DNA of 64,000 nucleotides. Source: Manduca sexta (lineage: Eukaryota > Arthropoda > Insecta > Lepidoptera > Sphingidae). The DNA is taken from NCBI RefSeq assembly GCF_014839805.1, contig NC_051126.1, forward strand, positions 2,674,609 to 2,738,608, given 5' to 3'. Below are positions 20,077 to 30,405 of this stretch, piece by piece. Numbering within the stretch: position 1 is the stretch's first letter; each line of letters begins with the position of its first letter. Below the pieces are notes generated by a model. It searched no databases and was not told the origin of the DNA. It worked only from the letters and a program-made list of their open reading frames with translations. The position numbers were made by a program, and so were the translations under genes.

Positions 20077-21494
20077 ATGAGACCTGGAGACTTGTAAGTA
20101 AACCAGCAGACAAACAGCCTTTAGATGTGAAATGGATATACAGAAAGAAAGCCGAAAATAAATTTAAAGCTAGGTTAGTAGTAAGAGGTTTTCAACAAAA
20201 AGATTTTATTGATGATATATATTCACCCGTTGCTAAAATGCAAACTTTAAAATTGTTATTGTCTTATTGTTGTCAAAATAATCTTAATATACATCAGATG
20301 GATGTTGAAACTGCTTTTTTAAATGGTAAAATTTTATCTGAAGTTTATGTAAACCAGCCAATTGGTTATGATGATGGCACTGATAGAGTTTATAAATTAA
20401 ATAAAACATTATATGGTTTAAAAGAAAGCCCTCGGGCTTGGTATGAATGTGTCAATAAGTTTTTAACTAGTCTTGGATTTCAGAGAAGTAAATATGACTT
20501 TTGTTTATATTTTAAATTGGATACTAATGTGAGTGTATACATTTTGTTATATGTTGATGATTTGTTAATATGTTGTAAAGATGAAAAGGTAATGAGTAAT
20601 ATTAAAAACAAACTGTTAAGTAAATTTACTATGAAGGATATGGGTAAAGTTAAAGAATACATTGGAATACATATTGATTATGATTATAAAAAGAATAAGA
20701 CCATGACACTGAGTCAGGAATCATATATAGAATCATTAGCTAAGCGTTATAATATAATAAATACAAAGTTATATACTACACCAATGGAAGTAAATCTTAA
20801 ACTAGAAAACTGTAATATAAATGAGAATGTAAAATATAGAAATTTAATTGGAGCACTTTTATATATTAGTTCAGGTACAAGACCAGATATATCGTTCAGT
20901 GTTAATTATTTGAGTAGATTCCAAAATTGCTATAATGAGACACATTTTAAATATGCTTTGCGAGTACTTAAATATCTTTACTTAACAAAACATATAAAAT
21001 TAATTTATAACATGAATATAAATTCTGATATGTTAGATTGTTATGTAGATGCAGATTTTGCAGGAGATATTGTCAGTAGGAAATCAACAACAGGATTTGT
21101 AATTAGACTGTTTGGGAATGTAATATTTTGGAAATCAAAGAAACAAAATTGTGTAACAAAGTCATCTACATTTGCTGAATACATTGCGCTGTCAGAAGCT
21201 GTTACTGAAATTAAATTTATAGTTTGTTTAATTAATGAGATTTGTCAGAAAGATTGTAAACCGGTAAAAATATATGAAGATAATATTGGAGCTCAAATTA
21301 TTGCTAAATACGGAAATTTCACAAAAAATTCAAAACATATTGAAGTTCATTATCATTTTGTTCATGAAAGTGTTAAAATTGGTTTAATTGATGTTATAAA
21401 AATTGCATCTGATCAAAATATAGCTGACATTTTAACAAAACCATTGGGAAGTAATAAATTTAATAAATTTAGAGATATGTTAAAGTTGTTGTAA
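20076..21494 (+). CDS. pol: Copia reverse transcriptase and RNase H (fourth frame)
   Basis: The RVT_2-type reverse transcriptase has KWIYRKKAENKFKARLVVRG, HQMDVETAFLNG with the first catalytic Asp, LYGLKESPRAWY, and the catalytic YVDD box at 20550-20561. RNase H follows with DADFAGD (D at 21048), KSSTFAEYIALSEA (E at 21177), EDNIGAQ (D at about 21279) and the ADILTKPL tail. All catalytic residues expected for both enzymes are present. The stop is TAA at 21492-21494. It depends on the upstream frames for expression, so as assembled it would not be translated as part of Gag-Pol. Confidence 0.9.
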   Translation, partial: NETWRLVSKPADKQPLDVKWIYRKKAENKFKARLVVRGFQQKDFIDDIYSPVAKMQTLKLLLSYCCQNNLNIHQMDVETAFLNGKILSEVYVNQPIGYDDGTDRVYKLNKTLYGLKESPRAWYECVNKFLTSLGFQRSKYDFCLYFKLDTNVSVYILLYVDDLLICCKDEKVMSNIKNKLLSKFTMKDMGKVKEYIGIHIDYDYKKNKTMTLSQESYIESLAKRYNIINTKLYTTPMEVNLKLENCNINENVKYRNLIGALLYISSGTRPDISFSVNYLSRFQNCYNETHFKYALRVLKYLYLTKHIKLIYNMNINSDMLDCYVDADFAGDIVSRKSTTGFVIRLFGNVIFWKSKKQNCVTKSSTFAEYIALSEAVTEIKFIVCLINEICQKDCKPVKIYEDNIGAQIIAKYGNFTKNSKHIEVHYHFVHESVKIGLIDVIKIASDQNIADILTKPLGSNKFNKFRDMLKLL

Positions 21495-21709
21495 AAGTAA
21501 TTTATCTTTCAGATGGATATTATGTTGAGATAAATATTGGTTTAAATTGTTTAATTAAAAGATGATAATTGTAATATAAAAAAAAAAAAAAAGTTACAAT
21601 TAATATGTTATACTGAAGGTAATGTTTATAGAGCTATTGTTTTAATTTAAAATACTTGATATGAGTAGTGTATGATATGATTTAGTTAAAATATAAATGT
21701 AAGGAGGCA
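21495..21709 (+). other. Copia 3' untranslated region with oligo-A run and polypurine tract
   Basis: It contains a run of 15 A at 21578-21592 and ends in AAGGAGG just before the 3' LTR, the probable plus-strand primer. It is rather short and purine-poor compared with retroviral tracts. Confidence 0.65.
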
Positions 21710-21908
21710 TGTTGAATGGGTACATTTATATTTGTTTAGGGTAACATTTGTTAATATGTAATTTAATTTGTTTTTGTGGCAACACGCCTCCACTTCCTTC
21801 TTCCTGTCACGGGCTGCCGGCGAGCAGCCACAATAATGTAGTTCTTTAAGTTTATGTTTAAGATATCAAATTAAATAACAGTGATCCGTCATAGTGGTTT
21901 TATTAACA
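21710..21908 (+). repeat. 3' LTR (199 bp)
   Basis: Same length and, by eye, same sequence as the 5' LTR. It is followed at once by the duplicated AGATC at 21909-21913. Confidence 0.93.
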
Positions 21909-21913
21909 AGATC

Positions 21914-22383
21914 TTTATGAAAATGTCAGTAAATAAAAGTTACAACCTATTTGGCACAATATGAATTATAATTCCACCACATACATTAGTCGGATTTTGG
22001 CTCTTTAAGTCCGACAATAATACCTCGTACATCACAAAATTCGTAGTACATTCCATTCAAAGCAACTAACATCAACGTTGCCGCATCAATCATGGCACAT
22101 TATTCGAGCCAATACGAATATCCGGCGCGATATCAAGCCAAAAGGACAGAGTACATACCATTACATTTTGTAATACACCTGGGCATAGTATTACGTGTAT
22201 CTTTGTATTGTGGTCACGGCTGGGCCCATGCGAATGCTGATTGCTGATTGGCTGGCTGCATTTATAATTCGAATGCTATTGGTCGGCAAAAATTGAGTTT
22301 AGCTCACCTATTAGCGGTTTCGATTGTGAATCTCAGTGGGGTAATGCATTTGGCAATTTGGTATTAGTTTGGCGTTTTTGTAG
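21914..22383. other. No supported feature
   Basis: No recurring repeat. Two ATTGG/CCAAT-like motifs at about 22239-22245 and 22280 have no promoter context. Confidence 0.4.
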
Positions 22384-22555
22384 TAATAATACCGGCCCTG
22401 TGTTATATATTATTCAACACGGGTCTTATCAACTATTGAGCCGGTTTGTTATTTAGTACATTATGCTGAATTAATGCGGATACACATACTTTCAATGTAT
22501 GCTTCAGATATTTAAAATGATAAATAAGAATTCTCAGATAATAGGCAACAAAACA
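22384..22555 (-). repeat. Family A SINE, very degraded
   Basis: The minus-strand tail GGCCCTGTGTTATATATTAT, then CAACACGGGTCTTATCAACTATTGAG and a distant TTCTCAGATA block, follow the order of family A but with many changes. Confidence 0.5.
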
Positions 22556-22689
22556 TGTATATACTTGAATAGTCAAAGGCATATGCTTTGAATCTACTAT
22601 CTTTCTCTTTGCAATACGGTACATTTTTAACTAAGCTCTCACCGCTTTACTATAGTATGAAGGTTAAAGAATTATGATTAATCTATTGT

Positions 22690-22988
22690 TGCTCACGGCT
22701 TCACGCGTGTCTAAAACTTTTCCCACTACAAAACTCCCTAAATCTCCAGCGATTTAGAGCGCCACCTATACGACTATAGCGCCATCTATTTAATAAATCA
22801 GATTAAAAAAATCCTCTTATTTCCAGTGGAAGCAAATTACCGGGATAAAAAATAGCCTGTGTGTTAATACAAGACATGGTCTAACCGTGTGCCGAATTTC
22901 ATCCAAATTTATTCAGCTGTTTCTGCGTTTACTTCCAACAAACATCCAAACATATTCACACGCAATTATATTAGTAAGAAGTAAGATT
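22690..22988 (+). repeat. Family G2 RTE-like LINE 3' end
   Basis: GCTCACGGCTTCACGCGTG, the GCGCCACCTAT/GCGCCATCTAT pair, AATTACCGGGATAAAAAATAG, AATTTCATCCAAATTTATTC and the end AACATCCAAACATATTCAC match the minus-strand copy at 39219-39516 throughout. Confidence 0.75.
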
Positions 22989-23283
22989 AGTACTTCCATA
23001 CTTAATTATACTCCCATAGTACATACTTATTTGATAAACATAGAAACTTAATATTAATTTAACGAAACCATACATTGAAATATGAAATCAACCTCCGGCC
23101 TGTAAAGCCCTAGACCCATCCACTTTTAACGTCAAGAGGGTCAGGCGAGCGTTCGAAGCTAAAAGGTCAACAGCTATTGATTTAAACAATTCAGCGAGAA
23201 TGTTTTAATTTAACATTGTAGCTGATAATTATATTTCGTGACATTAAGAAATAAGTATTTATTTGAATAGAATTAAAAAAATT
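22989..23283. other. No supported feature
   Basis: AT-rich, with no recurring repeat. Confidence 0.35.
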
Positions 23284-23400
23284 GATGCTTGAGGCTTCAC
23301 CCGCGTGGAACTTTTCACATTGTCTACTTTTCATCAAACAAAACCTCTACTTTATTTAAGGAAATGGCGCAGAAAAATCAACCTTAGTTTTTAAGAGCAG
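23284..23400 (+). repeat. Family G2 fragment, degraded
   Basis: GAGGCTTCACCCGCGTGGAAC followed by TTTTCACATTG resembles the left end of G2. The similarity fades after about 60 bp. Confidence 0.35.
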
Positions 23401-23689
23401 TTGCTCTGGCTGAAGTCCCAGTCAAATCGTGTAAAAAAGCAACATAAAATTTTACCTAGGTATCGATCCAAGGCAGCAAGAAAACATCTTTAACTATGCA
23501 CAAAGAGACCAACGTTTCGATTATAAAGTAACAACTTGTTCTACAAGTATTTTTGCTATCGCCCGTAATTATAACTTATAGTAAACTGGAAACAAAGCCC
23601 GACATTCGAAGTAGACATTGTAAGACATTATTCTCTGTCGGTAATTGCTTGTATCAACGATATCGCCACCAGTCTGCGCAGTCGTGTTC
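23401..23689. other. No supported feature
   Basis: No recurring repeat and no credible frame. Confidence 0.35.
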
Positions 23690-23775
23690 GTATACATGGT
23701 GTTCTGTTTAAAGTGATAAAAGTACTCAGTTTCACCTCTGCCTAATGCCTTTGAGGATAAGGGCGTCATTTGTTG
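23690..23775 (+). repeat. Family C SINE, 3' end fragment
   Basis: AGTTTCACCTCTGCCTAATGCC..GAGGATAAGGGCGTCA matches the family C end block. The upstream part is too diverged to follow. Confidence 0.5.
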
Positions 23776-23879
23776 TTGTTTGTTATTTACATATATGTCT
23801 TGTTTACATTGTATGTTTCAATGTTTCTTATTTGCATTGTAGAATTTAAAGAAGGTGAGAGTCCGTCTTGGTTCTATTT

Positions 23880-24151
23880 AAATTTGTATGTGGCGGCATA
23901 ATTAGTATACACCGCCATCTCGTCAACATCACTGGAACTGCGAGATGAATATCGCTAATGCACAATAATCACTCTAGATGGCGATAGACGGTCCCGAATT
24001 GCGGTAGCAGAATTTACGCGACGTGCAGCATATATACCATTTCCGAATAAATACCGTGGGAAAGATTGGGGCCGGTCAGAAACATCTGCCTGACTGGATG
24101 TCTTCCCCTTCCATAGACGAAAGCAACCATCTGTTCTTCTAAGTTCTGTAT
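23880..24151 (-). other. GC-richer segment with a minus-strand open frame, unassigned
   Basis: The minus-strand frame at 24182-23955 includes SFPRYLFGNGIYAARRVNSA. It has no domain I recognise, and its upstream end runs into a family A remnant. It may be an old LINE coding fragment. Confidence 0.2.
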
Positions 24152-24265
24152 AAGAATTTAGAAGGTATGTGAAGTCTCCCAATCCGCATTAGACCTAGTG
24201 TTGCACTAAGACCTGATCCCTCTTAATAGTAGAGAAAGTTCATACCCAGTTTTAGAAAGTCCATT
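24152..24265 (+). repeat. Family A SINE, 3' part, degraded
   Basis: GGTATGTGAAGTCTCCCAATCCGCATTAG..CTAAGACCTGATCCCTC..TAGTAGAG follows the family A order. The tail is lost. Confidence 0.65.
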
Positions 24266-24761
24266 AAGAGAACCCATGTCAATTTTACTAATGTTGCAAT
24301 CATTTGACACAAAAACATGTTGGTAAAAATGAAATAAGCAATAGTTCATAGTTCCTCCTTTATTTATCTTTCGGGAATATTAGATTTTTTTTACTGAAAA
24401 TGACTTAGAATCACGAAATAAATAATAAAATAAAACATAGAACTTTGTACTAGTGAATCATCGATTTTTCTTTCGAATCGGACAAATTGTTGTTCTGAAG
24501 ACTAGTAAAGTAAAACAAAAGTATCAGAGCAGATATGCTAACCGAAGTAGGCGTACATCGCATACTACAGCATGAATAAACCGAAGCGGTTTTGCGGCTT
24601 ACCGAAGCCTATGACCACAAACAAACAGCATATACACGTCTGTATCATTATTTATATATAATAAAGTTTATAATAATAACATTAAAATTTTTAATAATAT
24701 TCGTAAAGAACTCACTGGACCCTAATTGTGAAAATGTGTCGTTACTTTTGTAGATATTCGG
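24266..24761. other. No supported feature
   Basis: AT-rich, with no recurring repeat. Confidence 0.4.
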
Positions 24762-24893
24762 TTGAACAGGCCGGCAAAATTGTGTCGATTGCGGAGGGAT
24801 GATCATCTCTCGTCAGTCGACATTCTATTGGACCCCACTTCACTTACCACCAGGCAGTGTGATCAATTTGTCATGCATGTAAAAAAAAACTCA
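24762..24893 (+). repeat. Family D retroposon, 3' part with A-tail
   Basis: GAACAGGCCGGCAAAATTGTG, CATCTCTCGTCAGTCGACAT, GGACCCCACTTCACTTACCA and an oligo-A run at about 24882-24889. Confidence 0.8.
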
Positions 24894-26183
24894 TCAGTCA
24901 AGAACTTAGTTATAACTTTTTCCATACTGGATTTAATTAGTATTTTTCCACTGTATTATTTAAGTACATGCCACGAAGCAATAAAAATAATACTTATATG
25001 ATATTAGCGTAAAGTGCTCTTAAAGTTCTATTTCTGAACTAATAATTTGCCTCTTGATAACCTAAAATTGGATTTATATCTAATACTTATAACATTTTAT
25101 ATTATTCATTGTCCTTCAAACAAATAAATAACATCTCTGATGGCGTGGGTGGAAATATAATTGTTTCGCGAACAGCTCCCTTTTCTTATTTCTTTTATAT
25201 TTAGAAGGTCACTTATCACTGGATTTAGTAACAAGCATTATTCCCCTATCGCCAAATTAGAGCCACTTGGCAAACTGGTTTATTCATGCCGATTGACCCC
25301 TTTGCTTAAGGGTCAGTAGCGCATAAATTATTCCTCTGGCAATGCTTACGATGTTAATAATGAATGGCGTGAACTGCCAGCTTTGCTGCCTATATCATAT
25401 GGAATCGCTATAGATTAAATAAGTCATCTCTTTCCTTGCTTTTGTTCGTTCTTCTTGATGTTCAGCAATATAGACATCCTCTAACCGTGTGGTTGTTATT
25501 TGGCGGAAAGTCATCAAAAACTAACCCATTAGTCTACTTTCTGCTATAAAAATACAGTCATGTGATTTAAATTTCATAGCACGAGCCAGAAAACGAGGAA
25601 GAGGGTCGTCTAATGATACCGATAAAGTAGTATGGGTGCACTAGCCACTTTGAATGAAAGTAATAATGATTAGAAATGTGGAGGGGCGTTTGGTACTACC
25701 AGATAACTAAGCACATAGAACAGAATATCACACTGTAGTACCATATCAGTTTTCAGCAAGACCACCCTAAAACACACTTAAAAGCATTTCTCAGCACCAC
25801 CAGCTGCAAACACCATCACAAATTCCCACCACGCCATTCCAAGCCAAGACACACTTCGCAAACAAAACATCCTGTATATAAATACAACAGCGACGTAGCA
25901 AATGGCTCAAACAATTTATCACAAGAAGAGACAATGGCTCGGACTGGCCCCCTGAGACAGTTTAAGCCCGCGCCACCCGTGCATTTATCTGTTATATCTT
26001 TTATGATAAATGTATGCAGGTTGTAATGAAAGGGACACTGCGTTGTAGATAGTTGATATTTAAAAGAACGGTTATAGAAATGATATTGTTCTTTTTATTG
26101 TAACGTCGGCAGATAAAATGCTAAAGTGTGGCTAGCTGGCATATATGAGAAAATTATAAATATTACATAACTTTATATTTACT
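24894..26183. other. No supported feature
   Basis: No recurring repeat and no credible frame over 1.3 kb. Confidence 0.4.
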
Positions 26184-26390
26184 CTACTTTTGCTCGCGGC
26201 ATCGCCAGCGTAATGGAGTTTTCCGGGATAAAAGTCCTGCTATATATTTTCCCGGGATAGAAAGTAGCACCTTCCCAGAGTCTTAAACTATCTTCCTACC
26301 AAATTTCATAAAACTCCGTTCAGAAGATTTTGAGAAAATTGATAACATATAGACAGAAAAGGGGACTTTCTTTTATAATATGTATAGATT
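26184..26390 (+). repeat. Family G1 RTE-like LINE 3' end
   Basis: TTTTGCTCGCGGCATCGCC, TTTTCCGGGATAAAAGTCC, TATATTTTCCCGGGATAGAA, CCAGAGTCTTAAACTATC, AAAATTGATAACATATAGAC and TATAATATGTATAG. This is the cleanest uninterrupted G1 copy here. Confidence 0.75.
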
Positions 26391-26440
26391 CTGTAATGTT
26401 AATTTGTTAATAGTTCGCTATAAGCGAAAACCTTATTAAT

Positions 26441-26600
26441 ATCATCATCATCAGCTGCGGATGTCCACTATTGAACATGGGCCTTCTCCAAGGATTTCCA
26501 TATCGACCTATTGGAATCAATCCGCATCCAGCGACCTCATGCGATGAGGTCATCTGACCACCTCGTGGGTGGACGTCAGACGTTCCGTTTGCCAATTCGT
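26441..26600 (-). mobile_element. Family H LINE C-terminus with (GAT)n tail, fragment
   Basis: The copy reads on the minus strand. The tail is (ATC)n as seen on the plus strand (26441-26452), preceded by the GTCCACTATTGAACATGGGCCTTC block, which is the reverse of LINE coding sequence. The frame is disrupted. It corresponds to the copy at 4944-5165. Confidence 0.7.
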
Positions 26601-26874
26601 GGCCTTCACCCCATATGTTAAAATATTTATTGTTAAAAATAAACTAAAACTATAAAAACAAAATGTAGTGTTTCTTAAATAAATAAATAGTGTGACAAAA
26701 TATGTCAGATAACCACATGCTATAAAAACCCGCTTCTTACGTCGGGTTGAAAAGCTGTTATATTGACTAAATAACCGGTTGTACATTTAATAAGGGCTCA
26801 CATAGTTTTATCGAACTTCAAAGGACGTACGTCCTTCGTTAGTCGATATGATATCTTTTATGTACAGCTCTAAG
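26601..26874. other. No supported feature
   Basis: AT-rich. A short perfect palindrome AAGGACGTACGTCCTT lies at 26820-26835. Confidence 0.4.
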
Positions 26875-26912
26875 GTTGTGTTTAGTGTTGCCCAAATGCA
26901 AGAACAAGACGA

Positions 26913-27030
26913 GACTTAGCCAGTCTTGGTCTTGGTCTTGCGCCAATACACCTGATCTTGGTCTTGGTCTTGGTCTTGCGCTCCCAGTCTTGGTCTTGGT
27001 CTTGGTCTTGCAGCAAGAGTCTTGCAAGTC
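26913..27030 (+). repeat. Left subterminal CTTGGT array
   Basis: Three blocks of (CTTGGT)2-4 each end in CTTGCG or CTTGCAG. They mirror the array near the right end. Confidence 0.85.
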
Positions 27031-27403
27031 TTGCAATTACCTATTAGTCTATTACTATTTATTAAAGTTTACTTTAAATCTTAGAAAAGCGTATTAGAAT
27101 TGGAACATTGTGAGCTTGAATTAACATAGCCATAGTAAAGATCAAGCAGATTAATAAATAACTGAAGATTTGATAAGAAATTCGAAAAATCAACTGACCT
27201 ATATGTCGTTTTCCATGGAAGTAACTGTTTCTTAATAAACATTTATGATTTATAAGCTTACATTTGCTAAAACATGTAAAAAAACAAATTAATTACAATA
27301 ACTTGACTGTATTTTAAAGAACAATACTTATCTGTCTAGAAAGAGATTGAACCTTCAACTTATAAGAAATTTAATAAAAGAGTTTTACGATTTATCATTG
27401 TAT

Positions 27404-27582
27404 CCCAAAGTAAAAATGAAAAATTATTATTAATATTTCCCAATTGGGACCCGAGTGGGGCCAAAGTGGGAAATCCCAAAGTAAAAATGAAAAATTATTG
27501 TTAACATTTCCTAATTGGGGCTTGAGTGGGATTTAAGTGGGAAATCCCAACGTTGAAATAGTAAATTATTGCTAATAGTTCC
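27404..27582 (+). repeat. 71-bp tandem repeat, two and a half units
   Basis: Units start at 27404, 27475 and 27546 with CCCAAAGTAAAAATGAAAAA (the third diverges to CCCAACGTTG). Each contains AATTGGG, GAGTGGG and AAGTGGGAAAT. A related G-rich AATTGGG/CCCAATTGGG patch occurs at 27893-27960. Confidence 0.85.
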
Positions 27583-27711
27583 GCTTGAATAAATCTAACT
27601 AAGATAAACGAAAAAACAGAAACAAATATTAAACATTTAACCGCAATATTAGTAATATCATCTAGTTGATTCGATGTACATCAAATAAAGCGACGAATGT
27701 AATATTCCCGC

Positions 27712-27770
27712 TTGGACCAGTGGTAACGTGAACGACTGATGATCAAGAGGACCCGAGTTCGAGCCCAACT
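27712..27770 (+). repeat. tRNA-like segment inside the hAT-like element
   Basis: TTGGACCAGTGGTAACG resembles a pol III A box and GAGTTCGAGCC a B box, 40-45 bp apart. The acceptor and T stems do not pair, so it is not a functional tRNA gene. It may be an old SINE head. Confidence 0.4.
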
Positions 27771-28529
27771 GACGACAAGGATGCATTCAACCAATAGTTC
27801 ACTTTCTAATCGAAATATAAAGTTATAGTACCATCAGAGTCCGTAATTCAAAATTATTTTTGATTTTTTGAAATTTTAGATTTTTTATAAATTTAGATTG
27901 GGATCTGATGGGGATTTCCCAATTGGGCCCCAAGAGGGAAGCCCAAGAGGGGCCCCATTGGTCGCACTTTTAAATTTCTAGTCGGGCTATCCTTACCATT
28001 TTATCCCAATCATAATACTACTTGCGTGATCAGTATAATGTATTCATTTTCATTCTAAGCACTCTGAAACTTATTTATTCTTTGGAACACCTGTAGGTAC
28101 TCTTAAAATTCGAAATTATTTTGCATGAGTATACCTACGCCCTATGGCGGCAATCAAATAGTGTCAAATGTTATGATTTCGGCGTGGCGTCAACGATTGT
28201 TTTAGATTTCAAAAGAAGCCGCCGGCGCGTGTATCATAACCATGTACTTCCGAAAAGCGGCAAATTTCTTTGAGAAGTAAGTACAAAACCTTTGATGCCG
28301 CATTATCAAAGTGCCGATAGTTAAAACATAGCTATGCATGCACTCAGTTTGATTTTAATAGATATTTTTTATTCGCTATGTTTATGGTATTAGTCGTAAT
28401 GCGCATAGGTCCAGTTTTTCATATTCTTTGATACAGTTTTTGCGTCTCATAGAATTCCTAAGCGTACCTACCTATACACCGAACTGTTACACCTAACTAC
28501 TCAGTGAAATAGCGCTAAGTCCTAGTTGC

Positions 28530-28685
28530 AAGACGCAAGAGTCTTGCAGGCTATGTCTTGTTCTTGCTCAAGTCTTGCACGGTCAGTCTTGGTCTTGGTC
28601 TTGCTAAAAATACGCGGTCTTGTTCTTGGTTTTGGTCTTGCAAAAACGCAAGAACAAGACCAAGACTGCAAGACCAAGACTGAAT
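28530..28685 (-). repeat. Right subterminal CTTGGT array, with internal inversion
   Basis: It contains CTTGGTCTTGGTCTTGC on the plus strand and, 60 bp on, GCAAGAACAAGACCAAGAC, so the array folds on itself as well as pairing with the left array. Confidence 0.8.
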
Positions 28686-28706
28686 TTGGGCAACACTAGT
28701 TGTGTT

Positions 28707-29689
28707 CAGTTCGGCCGGTAAAATTATGAGAGGGAAATGAATAATAGTTATTATAAACTTACTTATAGGTATCTACTGTGATTGTATAGTTAACTTCAAT
28801 AAATAAAAGCTAGTTTTTAAATTTTTTTTTTTTTTATTATTTATTATCACCAAATCCTTTAATTTGACACCCATATCATAGAAGTGAGTAAAGAATAACT
28901 AGTGCACCATCATTGGACGATCCGCCATATTGAATTTATACAGAGAGGATTGAAGTTATTTCATTTTTGTACTCTTCTCAACAAACCTCATCAGTTTGAG
29001 ACACATACAAAAGGCGGGTTTTCAAAATTTCATTTAAATCGCTTGAAAATAACTGTTTTAAAATTCATTTGCAAATTCGACCTGAATACCAACATCCAAC
29101 AATTGCAAGTTATACAAAAGCTTACAAAATTTGTCTGTTACGTCTGTCCTCAATTTTGTCGTATTATATTCGTCTATTTCCTGAACCAGTTCACTAACAT
29201 TTTGCCACACCTCGCGTGTGAATAAGCCAAAAATTAACTAAATCAACAATATCGGTGTCTCATCGAACTAGGTCGCGCAATAATTTCGGAACTAACTTGC
29301 CGCGTGCGACTTGGCGGGGCGCCAACGCTGCAAAATTAGAGTGAACACTTCGTTAAGTAAATTGATAAGGTGGCCCGGTACCGTTTCAATTTGGTCGGGT
29401 CACAGGGGTTGTGAAACTACGAGGTTATGTTAAAATAGGTGATCTTAAGTGGGTTATGGATGTTACTGAGGCTTATGTACGTGAATATGTTGCAGTCAAT
29501 TTATGTTTTAGGTATTAGTGCCTCGGCTTTCATTTGCAGAAGGTAATAAACAAGCAGAAGCAATTTTACTAACATATAACGCTGAAGGGAATATTAGATT
29601 ATTGTTTGTAATTTGTTTATTTGATATTTGTGAGTTCTTTGTTTTGTAAGTTGTTCTTTTTATTAAATAATGTAATAAATATGGGGAAT
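28707..29689. other. No supported gene
   Basis: A 107-codon frame at 28902-29225 (plus) has no domain and no coding signature I can defend. The reverse strand carries a short ATGGCGGATCGTCC start-like motif that stops after nine codons. No repeats recur here. Confidence 0.4.
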
Positions 29690-29855
29690 TACCTTGGGTT
29701 GTTCTGCTCAGAATCAGACCGGAATATTGTATTTGTGACTGATATGGTAATATGCTCGGCCCCTATCACATCATGGGACGGAACAGACATAGAGAAAAGT
29801 CTTGATTGTATCTCTGCCAACCCTTTCGCGGACAGAAGGCGTGAAATGTGTGTAG
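29690..29855 (+). repeat. Family C SINE, 5'-truncated
   Basis: TTGTTCTGCTCAGAATCAGACC, GTGACTGATATGGTAATATG, CACATCATGGGACGGAACAG and the end CTCTGCCAACCCTTTCGCGG. Confidence 0.7.
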
Positions 29856-30224
29856 GTAATCTCTGGAATGAATCCTTCGATTCTGAAAACGCGTGCTTAT
29901 GTAATACGTGAACTTCTCCTTGTTATAACATTTCAAGAGGAACAAGTATATTATATAGTATTGAGTCTTATATACCGTCTAGCGGTTTAAATAAATTAAC
30001 TGATTCACTTTGTGGCTTTTGCATTTTGTAGAAAGAGACTTAATACTCTGCATATTTATTCACGATATATTTCACAGAATTTTACATTATATAAACTAGT
30101 ATTACGGCTCTGCTTGCATAATATTCTGGGACCGACAAATCAATAAAAAGTAGTCAGAGAAAAACATCACAGAGGTAATGTTATTTCTTTGTAGTAAAAA
30201 CAGTTTTCAGAATTCGACCAATAG
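29856..30224. other. No supported feature
   Basis: AT-rich spacer between two family C copies. Confidence 0.35.
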
Positions 30225-30405
30225 CTCTAGAGACATAGAGGTCCCACATTTGAAGCCAAAGTGAATTTTTCATTTTAGTATCAACCGTAGTTTGAAGTTT
30301 GTGCTCAAAATGGCGCTAGGCACGCTCCCTCACATCATGGGACGGAACACACTTAGTGAAAAGTATTTGCCCTGGTACCACTTTTGCTTACCTTCGCCGA
30401 GTAAG
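30225..30405 (+). repeat. Family C SINE, degraded head
   Basis: The body CACATCATGGGACGGAACAC and the end block CCTGGTACCACTTTTGCTTACC are clear. The head (GACATAGAGGTCCCACATTTG) is barely traceable. Confidence 0.65.

Larger units (their letters stand above)
17218..21908 (+). mobile_element. Ty1/copia LTR retrotransposon, young, frameshifted
   Basis: This is a complete 4.7-kb element with 199-bp LTRs that read as identical, a 5-bp target duplication (AGATC), a primer-binding site directly after the 5' LTR, and a short purine-rich tract (AAGGAGG) before the 3' LTR. The order gag, protease, integrase, reverse transcriptase, RNase H, with integrase before RT, is diagnostic of Pseudoviridae/copia. 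The polyprotein runs 17511-21494 and has no internal stops in the appropriate frames, but three minus-one shifts occur at about 17874-17878, 18598-18602 and 20073-20077. Identical LTRs mean a recent insertion. As read it cannot make a full polyprotein, though it could be mobilised in trans by intact relatives. There is no envelope gene. Confidence 0.95.
26875..28706. mobile_element. Non-autonomous hAT-like element (1816 bp) with 8-bp target duplication
   Basis: The element 26883-28698 is flanked by GTTGTGTT at 26875-26882 and 28699-28706. Both ends read inwards as TAGTGTTGCCCAAAT, a good match to hAT-type termini, and an 8-bp duplication is the hAT hallmark. Next to each end lies an array of CTTGGT/CTTGCG-type hexamers in inverted arrangement (about 26900-27030 and 28530-28685), possibly transposase-binding subterminal repeats. 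No transposase frame is present, so it would need a helper. Inside are 71-bp tandem repeats and a tRNA-like segment, listed separately. Confidence 0.85.

Noticed and set aside
26839..27097. Two frames full of repeated dipeptides around the CTTGGT array
   Set aside because: They are produced by the hexamer array of the hAT-like element.
27120..28530. hAT transposase coding sequence inside the 1.8-kb element
   Set aside because: No long frame in any phase; the interior is tandem repeat and AT-rich DNA.
28902..29225. 107-codon frame as a gene
   Set aside because: No domain, no signal, and the composition matches the flanking DNA.
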